Positions 1 through 8,657 of a stretch of DNA of 39,092 nt are shown here, one piece after another (positions within the stretch are counted from its first letter, which is position 1; every line of letters starts with the position of its first letter). The stretch spans positions 22,961-62,052 of the forward strand of contig MGOM01000025.1 of NCBI GenBank assembly GCA_001797105.1. Direction: 5' to 3'. The stretch comes from Chloroflexi bacterium RBG_19FT_COMBO_62_14 (GTDB lineage Bacteria; Chloroflexota; Anaerolineae; Anaerolineales; E44-bin32). The notes beneath the pieces are model-generated. The model was not told the DNA's origin, made no database searches, and saw only the letters and a program-made list of their open reading frames with translations. The position numbers and the translations under genes are program-made.

Positions 1-320
1 GAGAGACTGAGACCGAGGAAAACCAGATTGGCGATCGAAGACGCCAGACGCCAGGCACCTTCTTGGTCGGACTGTGTCAGAAGCCTGGTGAAGGTCGGAA
101 CGAAGGCCGATGCCAGCGCACCCCCGGCCATGAGAGTGAACAGTATCTCGGGGAGTCGATTGGCGGCGTTGAAGGCGTCCATTTGGGCGCTGGTGCCGAA
201 GGTCCGCGAAACCAACACCCATTTGACTAGTGCGGCGAGGCTGGAGAGGACGAACGCGGCCATGACGGTCCCGGCGGCGCGCGCGATCTCACGATTCGCA
301 GTATTGCTCGTCTCGGTCAC
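1..320 (-). CDS. murJ: MurJ/MviN lipid II flippase, N-terminal part (gene runs off the window)
   Basis: The minus strand from a GTG at 320 reads through to the window edge for about 106 codons without a stop. The translation has the opening of the MurJ (MviN) family: a first membrane segment (MAAFVLSSLAALVKWVLVSR) followed by the family-typical stretch with FGTSAQMDAFNAANRLPEILF, the second segment FTLMAGGALASAFVPTF, and FTRLL. MurJ flips lipid II across the cytoplasmic membrane for peptidoglycan synthesis. The C-terminal three quarters lie outside the window. A TATAAT box sits only 8 nt before the GTG, so the message may be leaderless; no Shine-Dalgarno is visible. The gene is divergent from corA. 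The overlapping plus-strand reading frame at 28-453 is a shadow. Confidence 0.9.
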   Translation of the reverse strand, partial: MTETSNTANREIARAAGTVMAAFVLSSLAALVKWVLVSRTFGTSAQMDAFNAANRLPEILFTLMAGGALASAFVPTFTRLLTQSDQEGAWRLASSIANLVFLGLSL

Positions 321-328
321 AGGCGTGG

Positions 329-334
329 ATTATA
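329..334 (-). promoter_or_regulatory. Extended -10 promoter of murJ
   Basis: On the minus strand TGCTATAAT gives a perfect -10 hexamer with an extended -10 TGn. A CTCGAC-like -35 lies about 16 bp upstream. The predicted start of transcription is around 322, two bases before the GTG start codon, which predicts a leaderless mRNA. Confidence 0.6.
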
Positions 335-491
335 GCAGGCGGCATGCGAGGTCGAGCCCGCGGCTAGGCCGGTGTCAGGATCTCCGGCGAGTCGCCTACA
401 TAACACCGCCTTGCGGAGACGGTTGTGCGCCGGCGGATCTCTTTATGCGATAGACGAGCCCGCAACTCACCGCCTTTGGAGTAGCCATCCC

Positions 492-1478
492 ATGATTCGA
501 ACCCTGTATCGCAAAGCTGATGGGACGATTCAGACAGCCCTTGCGCCGGTCGATTTCGGCGCGGCCTTGGCCGACCCGCGTGGCCTGCTCTGGGTGGACT
601 TTGAAGGTGAACCGCCGGAGGCCTGTGAGCCGATTCTGCGGGAGAGTTTCGCTTTCCACCCCTTGGCCATCGACGATGCCCTGCAAGAGACGCACATTCC
701 CAAGCTGGACGATTGGGGGCAGTATCTATACGTGGCGCTACACGCCGTCGACCTCGATCAGACTTCCGGTGGGAATGTCGAAACGCGCGAGCTCGACATC
801 TTCCTTGGAGTGAACTACCTGGTCAGCCATCACGACAGCCCGCTTGTCGCCGTAACACGAACCTGGGATCGCTGCCAGAAGGACGATCGCCTGACGTCCG
901 GTGGCGCCGATCGCCTGGCGTACAACCTGACCGACGAACTCGTGGTGGCGTACATGAATGTGTTCGAAGACCTGGACGATGCGCTGGATCGCTCCGAAGG
1001 GGAGATCTTCGAGCAGCCGTCGCCCGAGACCCTGGCTTCGATCTTCAAGATCAAACGCAGTATCCTGACGCTGCGTCGCACACTCGCCCCACAGCGCGAG
1101 GTACTGAACAAACTCGCCCGGGACCAGTTTCCTGTGATCGACCCGCGCGAGCGGGTCTATTTCCGGGATGTCTACGATCACCTCGTCCGCCTTTACGACA
1201 TCAACGAGAGCATGCGCGATCAGGCAGGCGGAGCCCTTGATACCTACCTCTCGGTGATCAACAACCGCATGAACGACATTATGAAGACCCTGACAGTGAT
1301 CACCACGCTCTTCATGCCGATCTCTTTCGTCGTCGGTTTTTTCGGGATGAATTTCTTCGGGCCCAGCGCGCCGATGCCGGGCTGGACCTCAATGCCGGTG
1401 CTCGCGATCACGTTGGCGGTAACGGTGCTGACGCCTCTGGCTATGTTCATGTGGGTCCGAAGGCGTGGATGGATGTAG
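492..1478 (+). CDS. corA: CorA family magnesium/cobalt transporter
   Basis: This 328-residue protein has the CorA layout: an N-terminal soluble alpha/beta domain, a long helical region from about residue 150 to 260, then two C-terminal membrane helices. The signature GMNF is at about 285-288 (end of TM1, in FVVGFFGMNFFG), followed by the short outer loop and TM2, and ends in the basic tail WVRRRGWM. CorA forms a homopentameric channel for Mg2+ influx (also Co2+/Ni2+) in the cytoplasmic membrane. I chose the ATG at 492 (MIRTLYRKADG), the usual CorA start, over an upstream in-frame ATG at 372 that adds an unconserved low-complexity leader. A hairpin at 1617-1654 lies about 140 nt downstream. 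I see no clear M-box riboswitch upstream. Confidence 0.95.
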   Translation: MIRTLYRKADGTIQTALAPVDFGAALADPRGLLWVDFEGEPPEACEPILRESFAFHPLAIDDALQETHIPKLDDWGQYLYVALHAVDLDQTSGGNVETRELDIFLGVNYLVSHHDSPLVAVTRTWDRCQKDDRLTSGGADRLAYNLTDELVVAYMNVFEDLDDALDRSEGEIFEQPSPETLASIFKIKRSILTLRRTLAPQREVLNKLARDQFPVIDPRERVYFRDVYDHLVRLYDINESMRDQAGGALDTYLSVINNRMNDIMKTLTVITTLFMPISFVVGFFGMNFFGPSAPMPGWTSMPVLAITLAVTVLTPLAMFMWVRRRGWM

Positions 1479-1616
1479 CGTGCGGATCCAGGGGCCGACA
1501 GGGAAGCGAGGCGGTCGGGCCGGAGGCTGAGCGGTGTGGAAGGCAGCCAGGCTGCGACCCTCGGCGGGCGTGGAGTTCTTGACCCTCAGGGATCGGAAGA
1601 GTCGGGGGAATCGAAA

Positions 1617-1654
1617 GAGGCGGTGGGGTCACAATTCCCCAATTCCACCGCCTC
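1617..1654. terminator. Bidirectional hairpin between corA and the SIMPL genes
   Basis: A perfect 10-bp stem (GAGGCGGTGG / CCACCGCCTC) encloses a GGGG/CCCC core. It lies between the convergent 3' ends of corA (plus) and the SIMPL lipoprotein gene (minus). The minus-strand side is followed by a T-rich run (TTTCGATT) and the plus side by TGTGTTT. The position fits a shared intrinsic terminator, although the U-tracts are imperfect. Confidence 0.6.
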
Positions 1655-1678
1655 TGTGTTTCGATCGCGCGCTAGCGA

Positions 1679-2386
1679 CTACTTTAGAGCGTAGGTGATC
1701 GTCACCTGGGCCTGGACCTCCAGGCTTCCCGGAGATATCGGGACGCTGCCTATCGGGCCTTGCTCCGCCAGGGCGGCGCCGGACGTGCGAGGTCCGGGGA
1801 GACCGACATAGGCGTTGATGTTGATCGGCTCGCCTAACGTGGCACCGGCGGCCGAAGCAAGAAGATGAGCTCTCGCCTGTGCGGCGTCGATCGCCTTCTG
1901 CCGCGCGTCCGCCTGAGCCTGGCCCGGGTCGGAGACCGAGTAGTTTACGCCCTGGACGCTGTTCGCCCCGGCGGCGATTGCCGATTGCAACACATCGCCG
2001 AGCTTATCGGGTTGGCGAAGCTTGATGTGGATCGTGTTGTCCACCCAATAGGTCACTTCACCGGTCGGACTTCCGCTGTCGTCGAACTTCTGCTGGGGAC
2101 TGACGCTGAAGTACGTCGTCTGGATATCGCCAATTGCCACACCCTGACCGGTGACGGCAGCCATCACCGCGCCCGCCAGGCGGTTGTTGTTGGCTACGGC
2201 GCTCCCGACGACCGAGCTCTGGGTTTGCACGCCCAGGTCGATCTCAACTACATCGGGGACGAGGTAGACGCTTCCCGTCGCCGAGACGGACAGGCCCGAC
2301 TGGTCGGCCGGTCCCGACTGCGAAGCGCAGGCGGTCAAGGTGAGACCCGCGAGCAAGATGAGTGAGATGATTCGTCCGATTCGCAT
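1679..2386 (-). CDS. SIMPL-domain (DUF541) lipoprotein, downstream copy
   Basis: The 235-residue product starts with a lipoprotein signal peptide: basic MRIGR, a hydrophobic core and the lipobox LTAC with Cys21. The rest is one SIMPL/DUF541 domain, including the family-typical SVSATGSVYLVPDVVEIDLGVQTQ near residues 33-58, the TTYFSVSPQQ segment and a repeated GANSVQGVNYSVSDP motif. SIMPL proteins are mostly exported oligomers of poorly known function; some bind partner kinases or adhere to surfaces. The ATG at 2386 is chosen because GGAGG lies 6 nt upstream; the ATG at 2392 abuts the SD. It lies 18 nt downstream of a paralog with the same architecture, so the two are a tandem duplication read as one transcript. 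Confidence 0.85.
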   Translation of the reverse strand: MRIGRIISLILLAGLTLTACASQSGPADQSGLSVSATGSVYLVPDVVEIDLGVQTQSSVVGSAVANNNRLAGAVMAAVTGQGVAIGDIQTTYFSVSPQQKFDDSGSPTGEVTYWVDNTIHIKLRQPDKLGDVLQSAIAAGANSVQGVNYSVSDPGQAQADARQKAIDAAQARAHLLASAAGATLGEPININAYVGLPGPRTSGAALAEQGPIGSVPISPGSLEVQAQVTITYALK

Positions 2387-2404
2387 GATCATCCTCCGGC
2401 CTGC

Positions 2405-3115
2405 TCAGCGCAGGGTATAGACGATGTAAATCTGGACCTGGTACTCGAGGGTGCCCGGGCTGGTCGGCACACCACCGCCCCCTCCGCCCTTGCCAAACGA
2501 CGGTGCGGCGTAGAACGGAACCGGGATGGGGGAGTACTCGCTGAGCGAGAAGATCGGACCCAGTTGAGCCCCGGCGGCCGTCGCCAATTGGGCCGCTTGA
2601 GCTTGGGCGTCCTGGATCGCCTCGAGCCGAGCTTTGTCCAGCGCCTCGGATGGATCTTCGACACTGTACGTAACGTTCTGCACGGAATTGGCACCGTTCT
2701 CGAGTGCGGATTGGAGTAAATCGCCGAGTTTCGAGATCTCGCGCAGCGTGATGGTGACCGTGTTGCTGACGAAGTAGTTCACTTCCCCGGTGGGGTTTCC
2801 AAGGGTGTCGTAAGTCAGTTGACTCGACACGCTGAAATTGGAGGTCTGAACATCTCCTGCCGCAACCCCGGCCTCTTTGATCGCCTCCATCACCCTCGAG
2901 GATCGCGCGTTGTTGTCCTGGACCGCCCTGGCGACCTGATCAGCCTGGGTCTGAACACCCAGGGTGATGATCGCGATGTCGGGCGTCAATCGAGCCGTCC
3001 CGGCTCCCGTGACGGAAATGGTGCGTTGCGCCGACCCGCCGCCGGCCGTTGTGCATGCGCTCAACAAGACCGCCAGGGCTACGAGAGCTGCAGCACCTTT
3101 GGAAATGCGCAACAT
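2405..3115 (-). CDS. SIMPL-domain (DUF541) lipoprotein, upstream copy
   Basis: The 236-residue product has a type II signal peptide with lipobox LLSAC (Cys21) and a SIMPL domain (residues about 30-236: ISVTGAGTARLTPDIAIITLGVQTQ, SNFSVSSQLTYD, GANSVQNVTYSVEDP, EYQVQIYIVYTLR). It differs from the downstream paralog by a glycine-rich insertion (KGGGGGG) near residue 212. The start ATG at 3115 is preceded by GGAGG at 6-8 nt spacing. It is the first gene of a two-gene unit; a TATAAT box on the minus strand at 3215-3220 would give a leader of about 90 nt. The function is unknown beyond being a probable membrane-anchored extracytoplasmic protein. Confidence 0.87.
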   Translation of the reverse strand: MLRISKGAAALVALAVLLSACTTAGGGSAQRTISVTGAGTARLTPDIAIITLGVQTQADQVARAVQDNNARSSRVMEAIKEAGVAAGDVQTSNFSVSSQLTYDTLGNPTGEVNYFVSNTVTITLREISKLGDLLQSALENGANSVQNVTYSVEDPSEALDKARLEAIQDAQAQAAQLATAAGAQLGPIFSLSEYSPIPVPFYAAPSFGKGGGGGGVPTSPGTLEYQVQIYIVYTLR

Positions 3116-3214
3116 ACTGCCTCCTGCGCAGAGCTGGAATATGCGTTCGAGGTCGGCGTCCCCGGTTCAAGCCGTGCTTGGGGCGCGCCTGGCCAGGGCC
3201 GAACCTCGGCGCCA

Positions 3215-3220
3215 ATTATA
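3215..3220 (-). promoter_or_regulatory. Probable -10 box for the SIMPL gene pair
   Basis: A perfect TATAAT on the minus strand lies about 100 nt upstream of the first SIMPL start codon. No good -35 is visible 16-18 bp further upstream, so the call rests on the hexamer and position only. Confidence 0.4.
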
Positions 3221-3819
3221 GACGCCGGGAGATGGCGGGGAGTTCCCGAGTTTCAACCTCCCGGAAATCAGGGAATCTGCCTTTGACCGAAGTAAGGGGC
3301 GCCGGCCCGGGACGATTTGCCGCCTGGCCCTGTCAGCTTGAGGGGTGCTTGGGGTCGGTTCTTGGGGGTTTAATTGGGAGAGCCGGGGACGCCGACCCCG
3401 GCTCTCTTCTAAGGAGGAGAAGAAGAGATTCCGCCCTTCCAACAATAAGATAGCCGACGCAGTGATTCGCCGCTGGTCGCGAGGTAGGCGCGAACCCTAC
3501 GCTATCCCTACGCCAGCACCTTAAAGACCTCAGATTGGGTCCGGAATAGTACCGCGGTCCTGTCCGAAGTGTCGCCGGTGTGACGACATCGGTTCATCGG
3601 TTGGGCGCCCATTTGCTCGCGGCCGTATGTAAGAATGTGCGAGGGTGTGCCGTTTGTGGCACTCGAACTTGAGTCCGATCAGGAAGTTGATTGCTCTTGC
3701 GCCGGGGAAAATGACACTGGCCTCGCGTGACAATCGCACTTCTCACCGGACCGCGTCAGGTATCATCCCGCTCCGCGGATGAGGCAGCCTCAGCATAGCA
3801 GGCGGGAGACGTCCTTGCG
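3221..3819. other. About 600-nt intergenic region without a convincing gene
   Basis: Between the SIMPL promoter and the methyltransferase promoter no frame resembles a known protein on either strand; the short frames here have no ribosome-binding site and a non-protein-like composition. I looked for tRNA, RNase P, SRP RNA and tmRNA signatures and saw none. The only strong structure is the perfect hairpin at 3378-3406. Confidence 0.6.
3378..3406. repeat. Perfect 11-bp inverted repeat (hairpin) in a gene-free region
   Basis: GAGAGCCGGGG and CCCCGGCTCTC are perfectly complementary around a 7-nt loop. The plus side is followed by TTCTAAGG, which is not a full U-tract, and no plus-strand gene ends just upstream, so it is not an obvious terminator. 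A weak TTTAAT box at 3369-3374 would place a transcription start at the base of the stem. Confidence 0.6.
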
Positions 3820-3848
3820 TTGACGCCAAGGACGATCGCCCCTATGCT
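3820..3848 (+). promoter_or_regulatory. Sigma-70 promoter of the methyltransferase gene
   Basis: TTGACG (3820-3825) and TATGCT (3843-3848) are separated by exactly 17 bp. The predicted start is near 3855, leaving a leader of about 136 nt before the ATG at 3991. Confidence 0.55.
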
Positions 3849-3990
3849 GATACTGGACCCCGCGGCGACGACGCGATCCAGAAATCCCGAGAAGACCGTT
3901 CTCGCCTTGCGGTTCACAGGAGTCGGAGTCGGGGGCTAGCGGGTGCGGTTGCCGGCGGCTCTCGCCTTTACCCGATCGGGGGAGATAACC

Positions 3991-4629
3991 ATGTCGATGA
4001 ATGATGCACCGAATGAGGCGCTGGCGACCTGGATCGACAGAATCCCGCTGGGCAGAGCCCTCGATCTTGGGGCGGGCGACGGCAAGACCTCTCTCTGGTT
4101 GGCCGAGCGCGGGTTTCGGGTTGATGCGGTGGAGCAAGATCCGGAAAGGATCCATGACCTTCGGCGGGCGACGCAGGGGGTGTCGATCCATCTGCACCCG
4201 ATCAACATCATGCAGTTCCGCCCCCCGAAAGAAACATACGCCCTGGTCGTCGCCGAGGCCGTCCTCCACTTCTTTGCACCGTCCGACCTCCGGCCGCTGG
4301 CGAAGCGACTGACCGAGTGTCTCGCCCAGGGTGGAGTCCTCATCGCCGAAGTGTTCACAACGGACGACCCCGGGTACGATGTCTTGCGGCAGGAGAAAGT
4401 GCGCCAGATCGAACCGAACACTTTCGAGGCGCCGCCCTTGCTAGGTTTGCTTCACTACTTCGAGCCAGGCGAGCTGCGAGACCTATTCTCAAGCCTGCAT
4501 CCCCTTGAATATGTGGAAGACCGGCGGCTGGACCCGGCCTCGGTTGAAGGGTATCGGGGAGCAGCCCGCCTGGTAGCGCAGCGCGGGGTTTCGTTGGATT
4601 CGTCCGGTCTAACCGCCCGCGCGGGATGA
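3991..4629 (+). CDS. Class I SAM-dependent methyltransferase, substrate unknown
   Basis: The 212-residue protein has the class I Rossmann methyltransferase signature: motif I LDLGAGDGKTSLWLAERG at about 24-41, an acidic residue at the end of beta-2 (DAVEQDP), and a motif IV-like segment ALVVAEAVLHFF with a following GGVLIAEVF strand. It resembles TehB/Methyltransf_11-type small-molecule methyltransferases, but nothing identifies the substrate. The ATG at 3991 is chosen because GGGGGA precedes it by 6-7 nt and the upstream in-frame extension to 3943 is not methyltransferase-like. It has its own TTGACG-17-TATGCT promoter and stands alone before the dehydrogenase gene. Confidence 0.85.
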   Translation: MSMNDAPNEALATWIDRIPLGRALDLGAGDGKTSLWLAERGFRVDAVEQDPERIHDLRRATQGVSIHLHPINIMQFRPPKETYALVVAEAVLHFFAPSDLRPLAKRLTECLAQGGVLIAEVFTTDDPGYDVLRQEKVRQIEPNTFEAPPLLGLLHYFEPGELRDLFSSLHPLEYVEDRRLDPASVEGYRGAARLVAQRGVSLDSSGLTARAG

Positions 4630-4748
4630 GGTGAATCCCCATCCGATTCGGTTGATGTGGCCCGGATTGATTCCGCACCGGGTCTGCAACGATCGATAGT
4701 GCGGCTCACGGGATGGGTTCGCTGCATTTCCTCGTTTGCCGACTGATG

Positions 4749-4754
4749 TACAAT
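4749..4754 (+). promoter_or_regulatory. -10 box of the D-2-hydroxyacid dehydrogenase gene (leaderless)
   Basis: TACAAT ends 7 nt before the ATG at 4762, so transcription should begin at or one base before the start codon. No Shine-Dalgarno is present. The -35 is weak. Confidence 0.5.
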
Positions 4755-4761
4755 GGCCGGC

Positions 4762-5784
4762 ATGGCTGAACTTGCTCCAGTCTCCCTGCTGATCACTCTC
4801 CAGTTCCCGGAGCAACAACTCGAACGGATTCGCGCGGTCTCCCCACGACTCAAGATCCATATGCATCCAGCCCGCTCGTCGTCGGAGATCCCGACCGGGC
4901 TGCTGATGGATGTCGAGGTGCTGTACACGGCCCGCGTGCTTCCCGAACCCGAAGCGGTCCCCAATCTGCGCTGGATCCAGCTCCACTTCGCCGGGGTAGA
5001 TCATGTGGCGGAAGACCCGCTAATCCGATCTGGTGTGACCGTGACGACGCTGAGCGGAGCGGCGGTCCCGCAAATGGTGGAATTTGCGCTGATGGCCATT
5101 CTCGGCCTCGGCCGTCGGCTTCCGCTGATGATGTTGGACAAGGTGCAGAAACACTGGGCCGAAGACAGGTTCGAGCGCTTTGAGCCGAGGGAGCTCCGTG
5201 GGAGCACGGTCGGGATCGTCGGTTACGGGAGCGTCGGGCGCGAAATCGCAAGGGTGTGCAGGGCGATGGGGGCCAATGTGCTGGCAACCAAACGCGATCT
5301 CAAACACCTTGACGACGTCGGCTACATGCCTGAGGAACTCGGGGACCTTGGGGCCGAACTGGTCGAGCGGTTGTATCCGCCGCAGGCCTTGCGCTCGATG
5401 GCCTCGCTGTGTGATTACCTGGTCGTCACTCTCCCTCTCACGGCGGAGACCCGTGGGATTGTCGATAAGCGTGTCTTGCTGAGCCTCAAACCTTCCGCCT
5501 TCTTGATCGACTTATCCCGCGGCGGGGTGATTGATCACGGAGCGCTGATCGAGGTCTTGAATGAGAATAGACTGGCGGGGGTTGCCCTCGATGTGTATCC
5601 TGTCGAGCCGCTACCCGAGAGCAGCCCGTTATGGGACATGCCGAATGTGATCCTGTCCCCGCATGTGGCCGGCGCCTCACGGAACTACCTCGAACGGGCC
5701 ACTGACCTTTTCGTCGAAAACCTCCATCGCTATCTTGCAGACCAAGCCCTTCTCAATCGCTTCGACCCACAACGGGGGTATTAG
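4762..5784 (+). CDS. D-2-hydroxyacid dehydrogenase (NAD-dependent)
   Basis: The 340-residue protein has the D-isomer 2-hydroxyacid dehydrogenase fold. The NAD-binding motif is GIVGYGSVGREIAR (about 151-164), and the family catalytic triad is visible as Arg253 (LSRGGVID), Glu282 (DVYPVEPLP) and His301 (SPHVAGA). It should reversibly reduce a 2-keto acid in the cytoplasm; the substrate cannot be told from the sequence. An insertion of roughly 30 residues between beta strands (YMPEELGDLGAELVERLYPP) is also seen in the phosphoglycerate-dehydrogenase-like group. The ATG at 4762 is preferred to that at 4753, since the latter overlaps the -10 box. Confidence 0.9.
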   Translation: MAELAPVSLLITLQFPEQQLERIRAVSPRLKIHMHPARSSSEIPTGLLMDVEVLYTARVLPEPEAVPNLRWIQLHFAGVDHVAEDPLIRSGVTVTTLSGAAVPQMVEFALMAILGLGRRLPLMMLDKVQKHWAEDRFERFEPRELRGSTVGIVGYGSVGREIARVCRAMGANVLATKRDLKHLDDVGYMPEELGDLGAELVERLYPPQALRSMASLCDYLVVTLPLTAETRGIVDKRVLLSLKPSAFLIDLSRGGVIDHGALIEVLNENRLAGVALDVYPVEPLPESSPLWDMPNVILSPHVAGASRNYLERATDLFVENLHRYLADQALLNRFDPQRGY

Positions 5785-5988
5785 TGTTCCATTCAGAGCG
5801 GGAGGTCGGATGGGGCGCGCGCCGCGCCAGACCGCGCGTTCCCGAGATATGAACCAGGGGCGCCGCGCCAGCGGGGCGGGATTTGTCGTAATCGACATTG
5901 TTCGAGGAATAGGCAGGCCAATTCCCCTTTCCCGCTTCCGAGGCTCGTCGCTTCCATTGCCCGAAGTGTGTGAGAGCGAGGAGTACCA

Positions 5989-6750
5989 GTGATCGAGGGT
6001 GTAATTTTCGATTTGGGCTCGACCTTGATTCGTTTCGAGGGGGATTGGGAGACCGTGGTACTTGAAGGGCGGATGGCCCTTGTCCAATCGCTCCTCTCGA
6101 CGGGCCTGGCGATCGACGGAGATACCTTCTCTGGTGCATTTCAGATGGAGCTGGAAACGAGTCTGCGGGAGCGGCAGGAGGATTTCGTCGAGCGTCCCGC
6201 CAGTTCGGTGCTGCGGAAGGTATTGGAGCAGTTTGGTGTCCCCGATACCCCGGATGAACTTGTGGGGCGTGCGCTGCGGGACATGTTCGCCGTAAGCGAA
6301 GCCCATTGGGTATTGATGCCGGGGGCTCATGCCGTGTTACAGGAGCTGCAGCGAGATTCGCTCAGGCTGGGGGTGATCTCGAATGCCAGCGACACAGATG
6401 ACGTGAACCGCCTGATTGATGCCTCGGATCTGCGAAGGTATTTCGAACCGATCTTGATCTCGGCCGAAGTTGGCCGGCGCAAGCCTGATCCGAGTTTGTT
6501 CGAGACGGTCTTGCGCAAATGGTCCCTGGCCCCGGCCCGGGTTGTCATGGTCGGGGACACACTCTCGCAGGACATCCTTGGGGCCCAGAAGGCGGGATTA
6601 AGGCAAATCTGGCTGACGACCCAGGCCGACACACCGCTCAATCGGGCCTATGCGGGCCAGATCATCCCTGAGGCTGCGGCGGCCGAACTCGCGGAGATCC
6701 CCTTGCTCATCCGTCGGATGTCCCAGGACCACGACCGGGATGCGGTATAG
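5989..6750 (+). CDS. HAD-superfamily hydrolase (subfamily IA type)
   Basis: The 253-residue protein shows the haloacid-dehalogenase motifs in order: motif I FDLGSTL with nucleophile Asp8, motif II VISNASD near residue 127, motif III Lys in GRRKPDPSLF and motif IV VMVGDTLSQDILGA. A helical cap (about residues 18-95) between motifs I and II is typical of subfamily IA phosphatases. The second motif I Asp, the usual general acid, is Gly here (DLG instead of DxD). This occurs in some HAD branches and leaves phosphatase activity uncertain. The start is GTG at 5989 with GCGAGGAG upstream. A gap of about 200 nt separates it from the dehydrogenase gene, so co-transcription is uncertain. Confidence 0.85.
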   Translation: MIEGVIFDLGSTLIRFEGDWETVVLEGRMALVQSLLSTGLAIDGDTFSGAFQMELETSLRERQEDFVERPASSVLRKVLEQFGVPDTPDELVGRALRDMFAVSEAHWVLMPGAHAVLQELQRDSLRLGVISNASDTDDVNRLIDASDLRRYFEPILISAEVGRRKPDPSLFETVLRKWSLAPARVVMVGDTLSQDILGAQKAGLRQIWLTTQADTPLNRAYAGQIIPEAAAAELAEIPLLIRRMSQDHDRDAV

Positions 6751-6824
6751 GTCGCCAGCCGGGGGAGTTATGAGAGAGCAGGCTCTTCGCCCCGCATCCG
6801 CACGCGCCGGGCCCGGTGGAGAGA

Positions 6825-8585
6825 TCACGCCTGGAGAGGCGGGATGACCGGGAAACGAGCTCCCAGTTCCGCCTGTAGGGCGCCGATCTCCTGAAGGACG
6901 CTCCCAACGACCTGCTCGAGGGGCACAACCTGCCCCTCACCTGCACTGCGCCGTTTGAGTTCAGCCCCGCCCTGCCGGAGTGAGCGCTGACTCAAGGTCA
7001 CCCGCACAGGCAACCCGATAAGGTCGGCATCGTTGAATTTCACCCCGGCGCTTTCCTGCCGATCGTCGAAGAGAACCTCGATCCCTGCTTTGATCATGGC
7101 ATCGAAAGCCGCCTCGGCCTGCGCTTCAGCGCCGCTGAGTGACACGAGCGAGACATGGAACGGGGCGACGGATACGGGCCAGGCCAGACCGGCGGGGTCG
7201 TGATGTTCTTCGGCGACGCAGGCAAGCAAACGACCGCTGCCGATTCCATAGGATCCCATGACGATCGGTTTGACCGTTCCAGCGCGATCGAGGAACGTGC
7301 TGCGCAAAGCCCGGCTGAAATGCGTGCCGAGCCTGAAGATGTTGCCCACCTCGACGCCCCGTTCGCTGTGCAGCGCTGACTGGCATTTGGGGCAAAGGTC
7401 GCCGTCCTGCGCCAGGGTGATGTCGGCGACGACGTCGGCCTGGAAGTCGCGGCCGTAGTTCACATTCATGAGGTGGAACCCTTCCTGGTTCGCTCCAGCA
7501 ACCAGGTTAGGCGAGGTGGGCACCGCCTCATCCACGACGACGAGCGTGCCCTCCAGCCCGATCGGGGAGGCGTACCCGGGGACCGCGCCGGTAGCCCAAA
7601 TCTCGGTATCTGTTGCCGGGCGTAGCTCGTCGGCCCCGATAGCGATCGCCAGTTTCGTTTCATTGATCTGCATATCACCACGAACCACGGCGAACACGAA
7701 ACGCTCGGATGGGCCCTCCCTGGCGCCGGTTGTCGCAACCAGGAAGACGGCCTTAGCGGTCTTCGCAGCGGGTATCTCAAGCATGTCTGCCAGGGCAGCG
7801 ATCGTCGTCGCCCCCGGCGTAGCCACGGCGCGTGTTGGCTGGGGGGCATCCGCTGCGGCCGGTGGTTTGACGATGCGGGCGATCTGGCGATTAGCCGTGT
7901 GACCACACGCATCGCAGATCATCAACGTGTCTTCGCCGCCGGAATTGAGGTACATGAATTCATGGGCCAGGCTTCCACCCATCATGCCGACATCGCCTTC
8001 GACTGCGATCACGGGCAGCCCACAGCGCTGAAAGATCCTGAAGTAGGCTGCATTGTGGGCCTGGTAGTGAACTTCCAGGCCAGCCTCATCGATGTCCAGA
8101 CTGTAGCTGTCGAGCATTGTGAACTCGCGCGCCCGGATCAAGCCGGCCCTGGGTCTGGGGTCGTCGCGCCATTTGGTCTGAATGTGGTAGAGGAGGAGGG
8201 GAAGCTGGCGGTAGGATCTCACTTCCTTGCTGGCCAGCTCGGCGACGACCTCCTCATGGGTCATTGCCAGGACCATCTCTCGCCCCGAGCGGTCCTTGAG
8301 GCGGCCTAATTCGGCCCCGATCTTGTACCAACGGCCAGTCTTCTGCCAAAGCTCTGCCGGTTGGACGACGGGCATCGTGAGCTCCTGACCACCGATGGCC
8401 TCGATCTCCTCGCGCATGATTCTCTCGATCTTGTTCATGGACCGCCGTGCCAGGGTCAGATAGCTGAAGATCCCGGCTCCCAACTGGCGGATGAAGCCGG
8501 CGCGCAAGAGCAATTGGTGGCCGGCCATCTCCGCCTCGGCCGGCGCCTGGCGCAGGGTCTGGCTGAAGAGGGATGTCATCCGCAT
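6825..8585 (-). CDS. proS: Prolyl-tRNA synthetase, bacterial type with editing domain
   Basis: The 586-residue class II synthetase starts with the family-typical MRMTSLFSQTLRQAPAEAEM. Motif 2 is visible in TKWRDDPRPRAGLIRAREF, and motif 3 in GSYGIGSGRLLACVAE. Between motifs 2 and 3 is the INS/YbaK-type editing domain (about residues 230-390), which hydrolyses mischarged Ala-tRNA(Pro). The C-terminal anticodon-binding domain ends near residue 575. It charges tRNA(Pro) in the cytoplasm. The ATG at 8585 is chosen because GGAGTG lies 6-7 nt upstream and the sequence before it is the regulatory leader, not protein. The in-frame upstream extension crosses the attenuator and is excluded. It is divergent from pheST. 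Confidence 0.97.
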   Translation of the reverse strand: MRMTSLFSQTLRQAPAEAEMAGHQLLLRAGFIRQLGAGIFSYLTLARRSMNKIERIMREEIEAIGGQELTMPVVQPAELWQKTGRWYKIGAELGRLKDRSGREMVLAMTHEEVVAELASKEVRSYRQLPLLLYHIQTKWRDDPRPRAGLIRAREFTMLDSYSLDIDEAGLEVHYQAHNAAYFRIFQRCGLPVIAVEGDVGMMGGSLAHEFMYLNSGGEDTLMICDACGHTANRQIARIVKPPAAADAPQPTRAVATPGATTIAALADMLEIPAAKTAKAVFLVATTGAREGPSERFVFAVVRGDMQINETKLAIAIGADELRPATDTEIWATGAVPGYASPIGLEGTLVVVDEAVPTSPNLVAGANQEGFHLMNVNYGRDFQADVVADITLAQDGDLCPKCQSALHSERGVEVGNIFRLGTHFSRALRSTFLDRAGTVKPIVMGSYGIGSGRLLACVAEEHHDPAGLAWPVSVAPFHVSLVSLSGAEAQAEAAFDAMIKAGIEVLFDDRQESAGVKFNDADLIGLPVRVTLSQRSLRQGGAELKRRSAGEGQVVPLEQVVGSVLQEIGALQAELGARFPVIPPLQA

Positions 8586-8657
8586 TCCGAACACTCCTTC
8601 GATGCGTCTCGAGAGGCCGTCCGTATGGCCGCGATCGACGCAGACAGACTTGCGCAC

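Noticed and set aside
485-500. GGTTCGAATC-like T-arm on the minus strand at the corA start
   Set aside because: No complementary stem or other tRNA arms; it is the start of corA.
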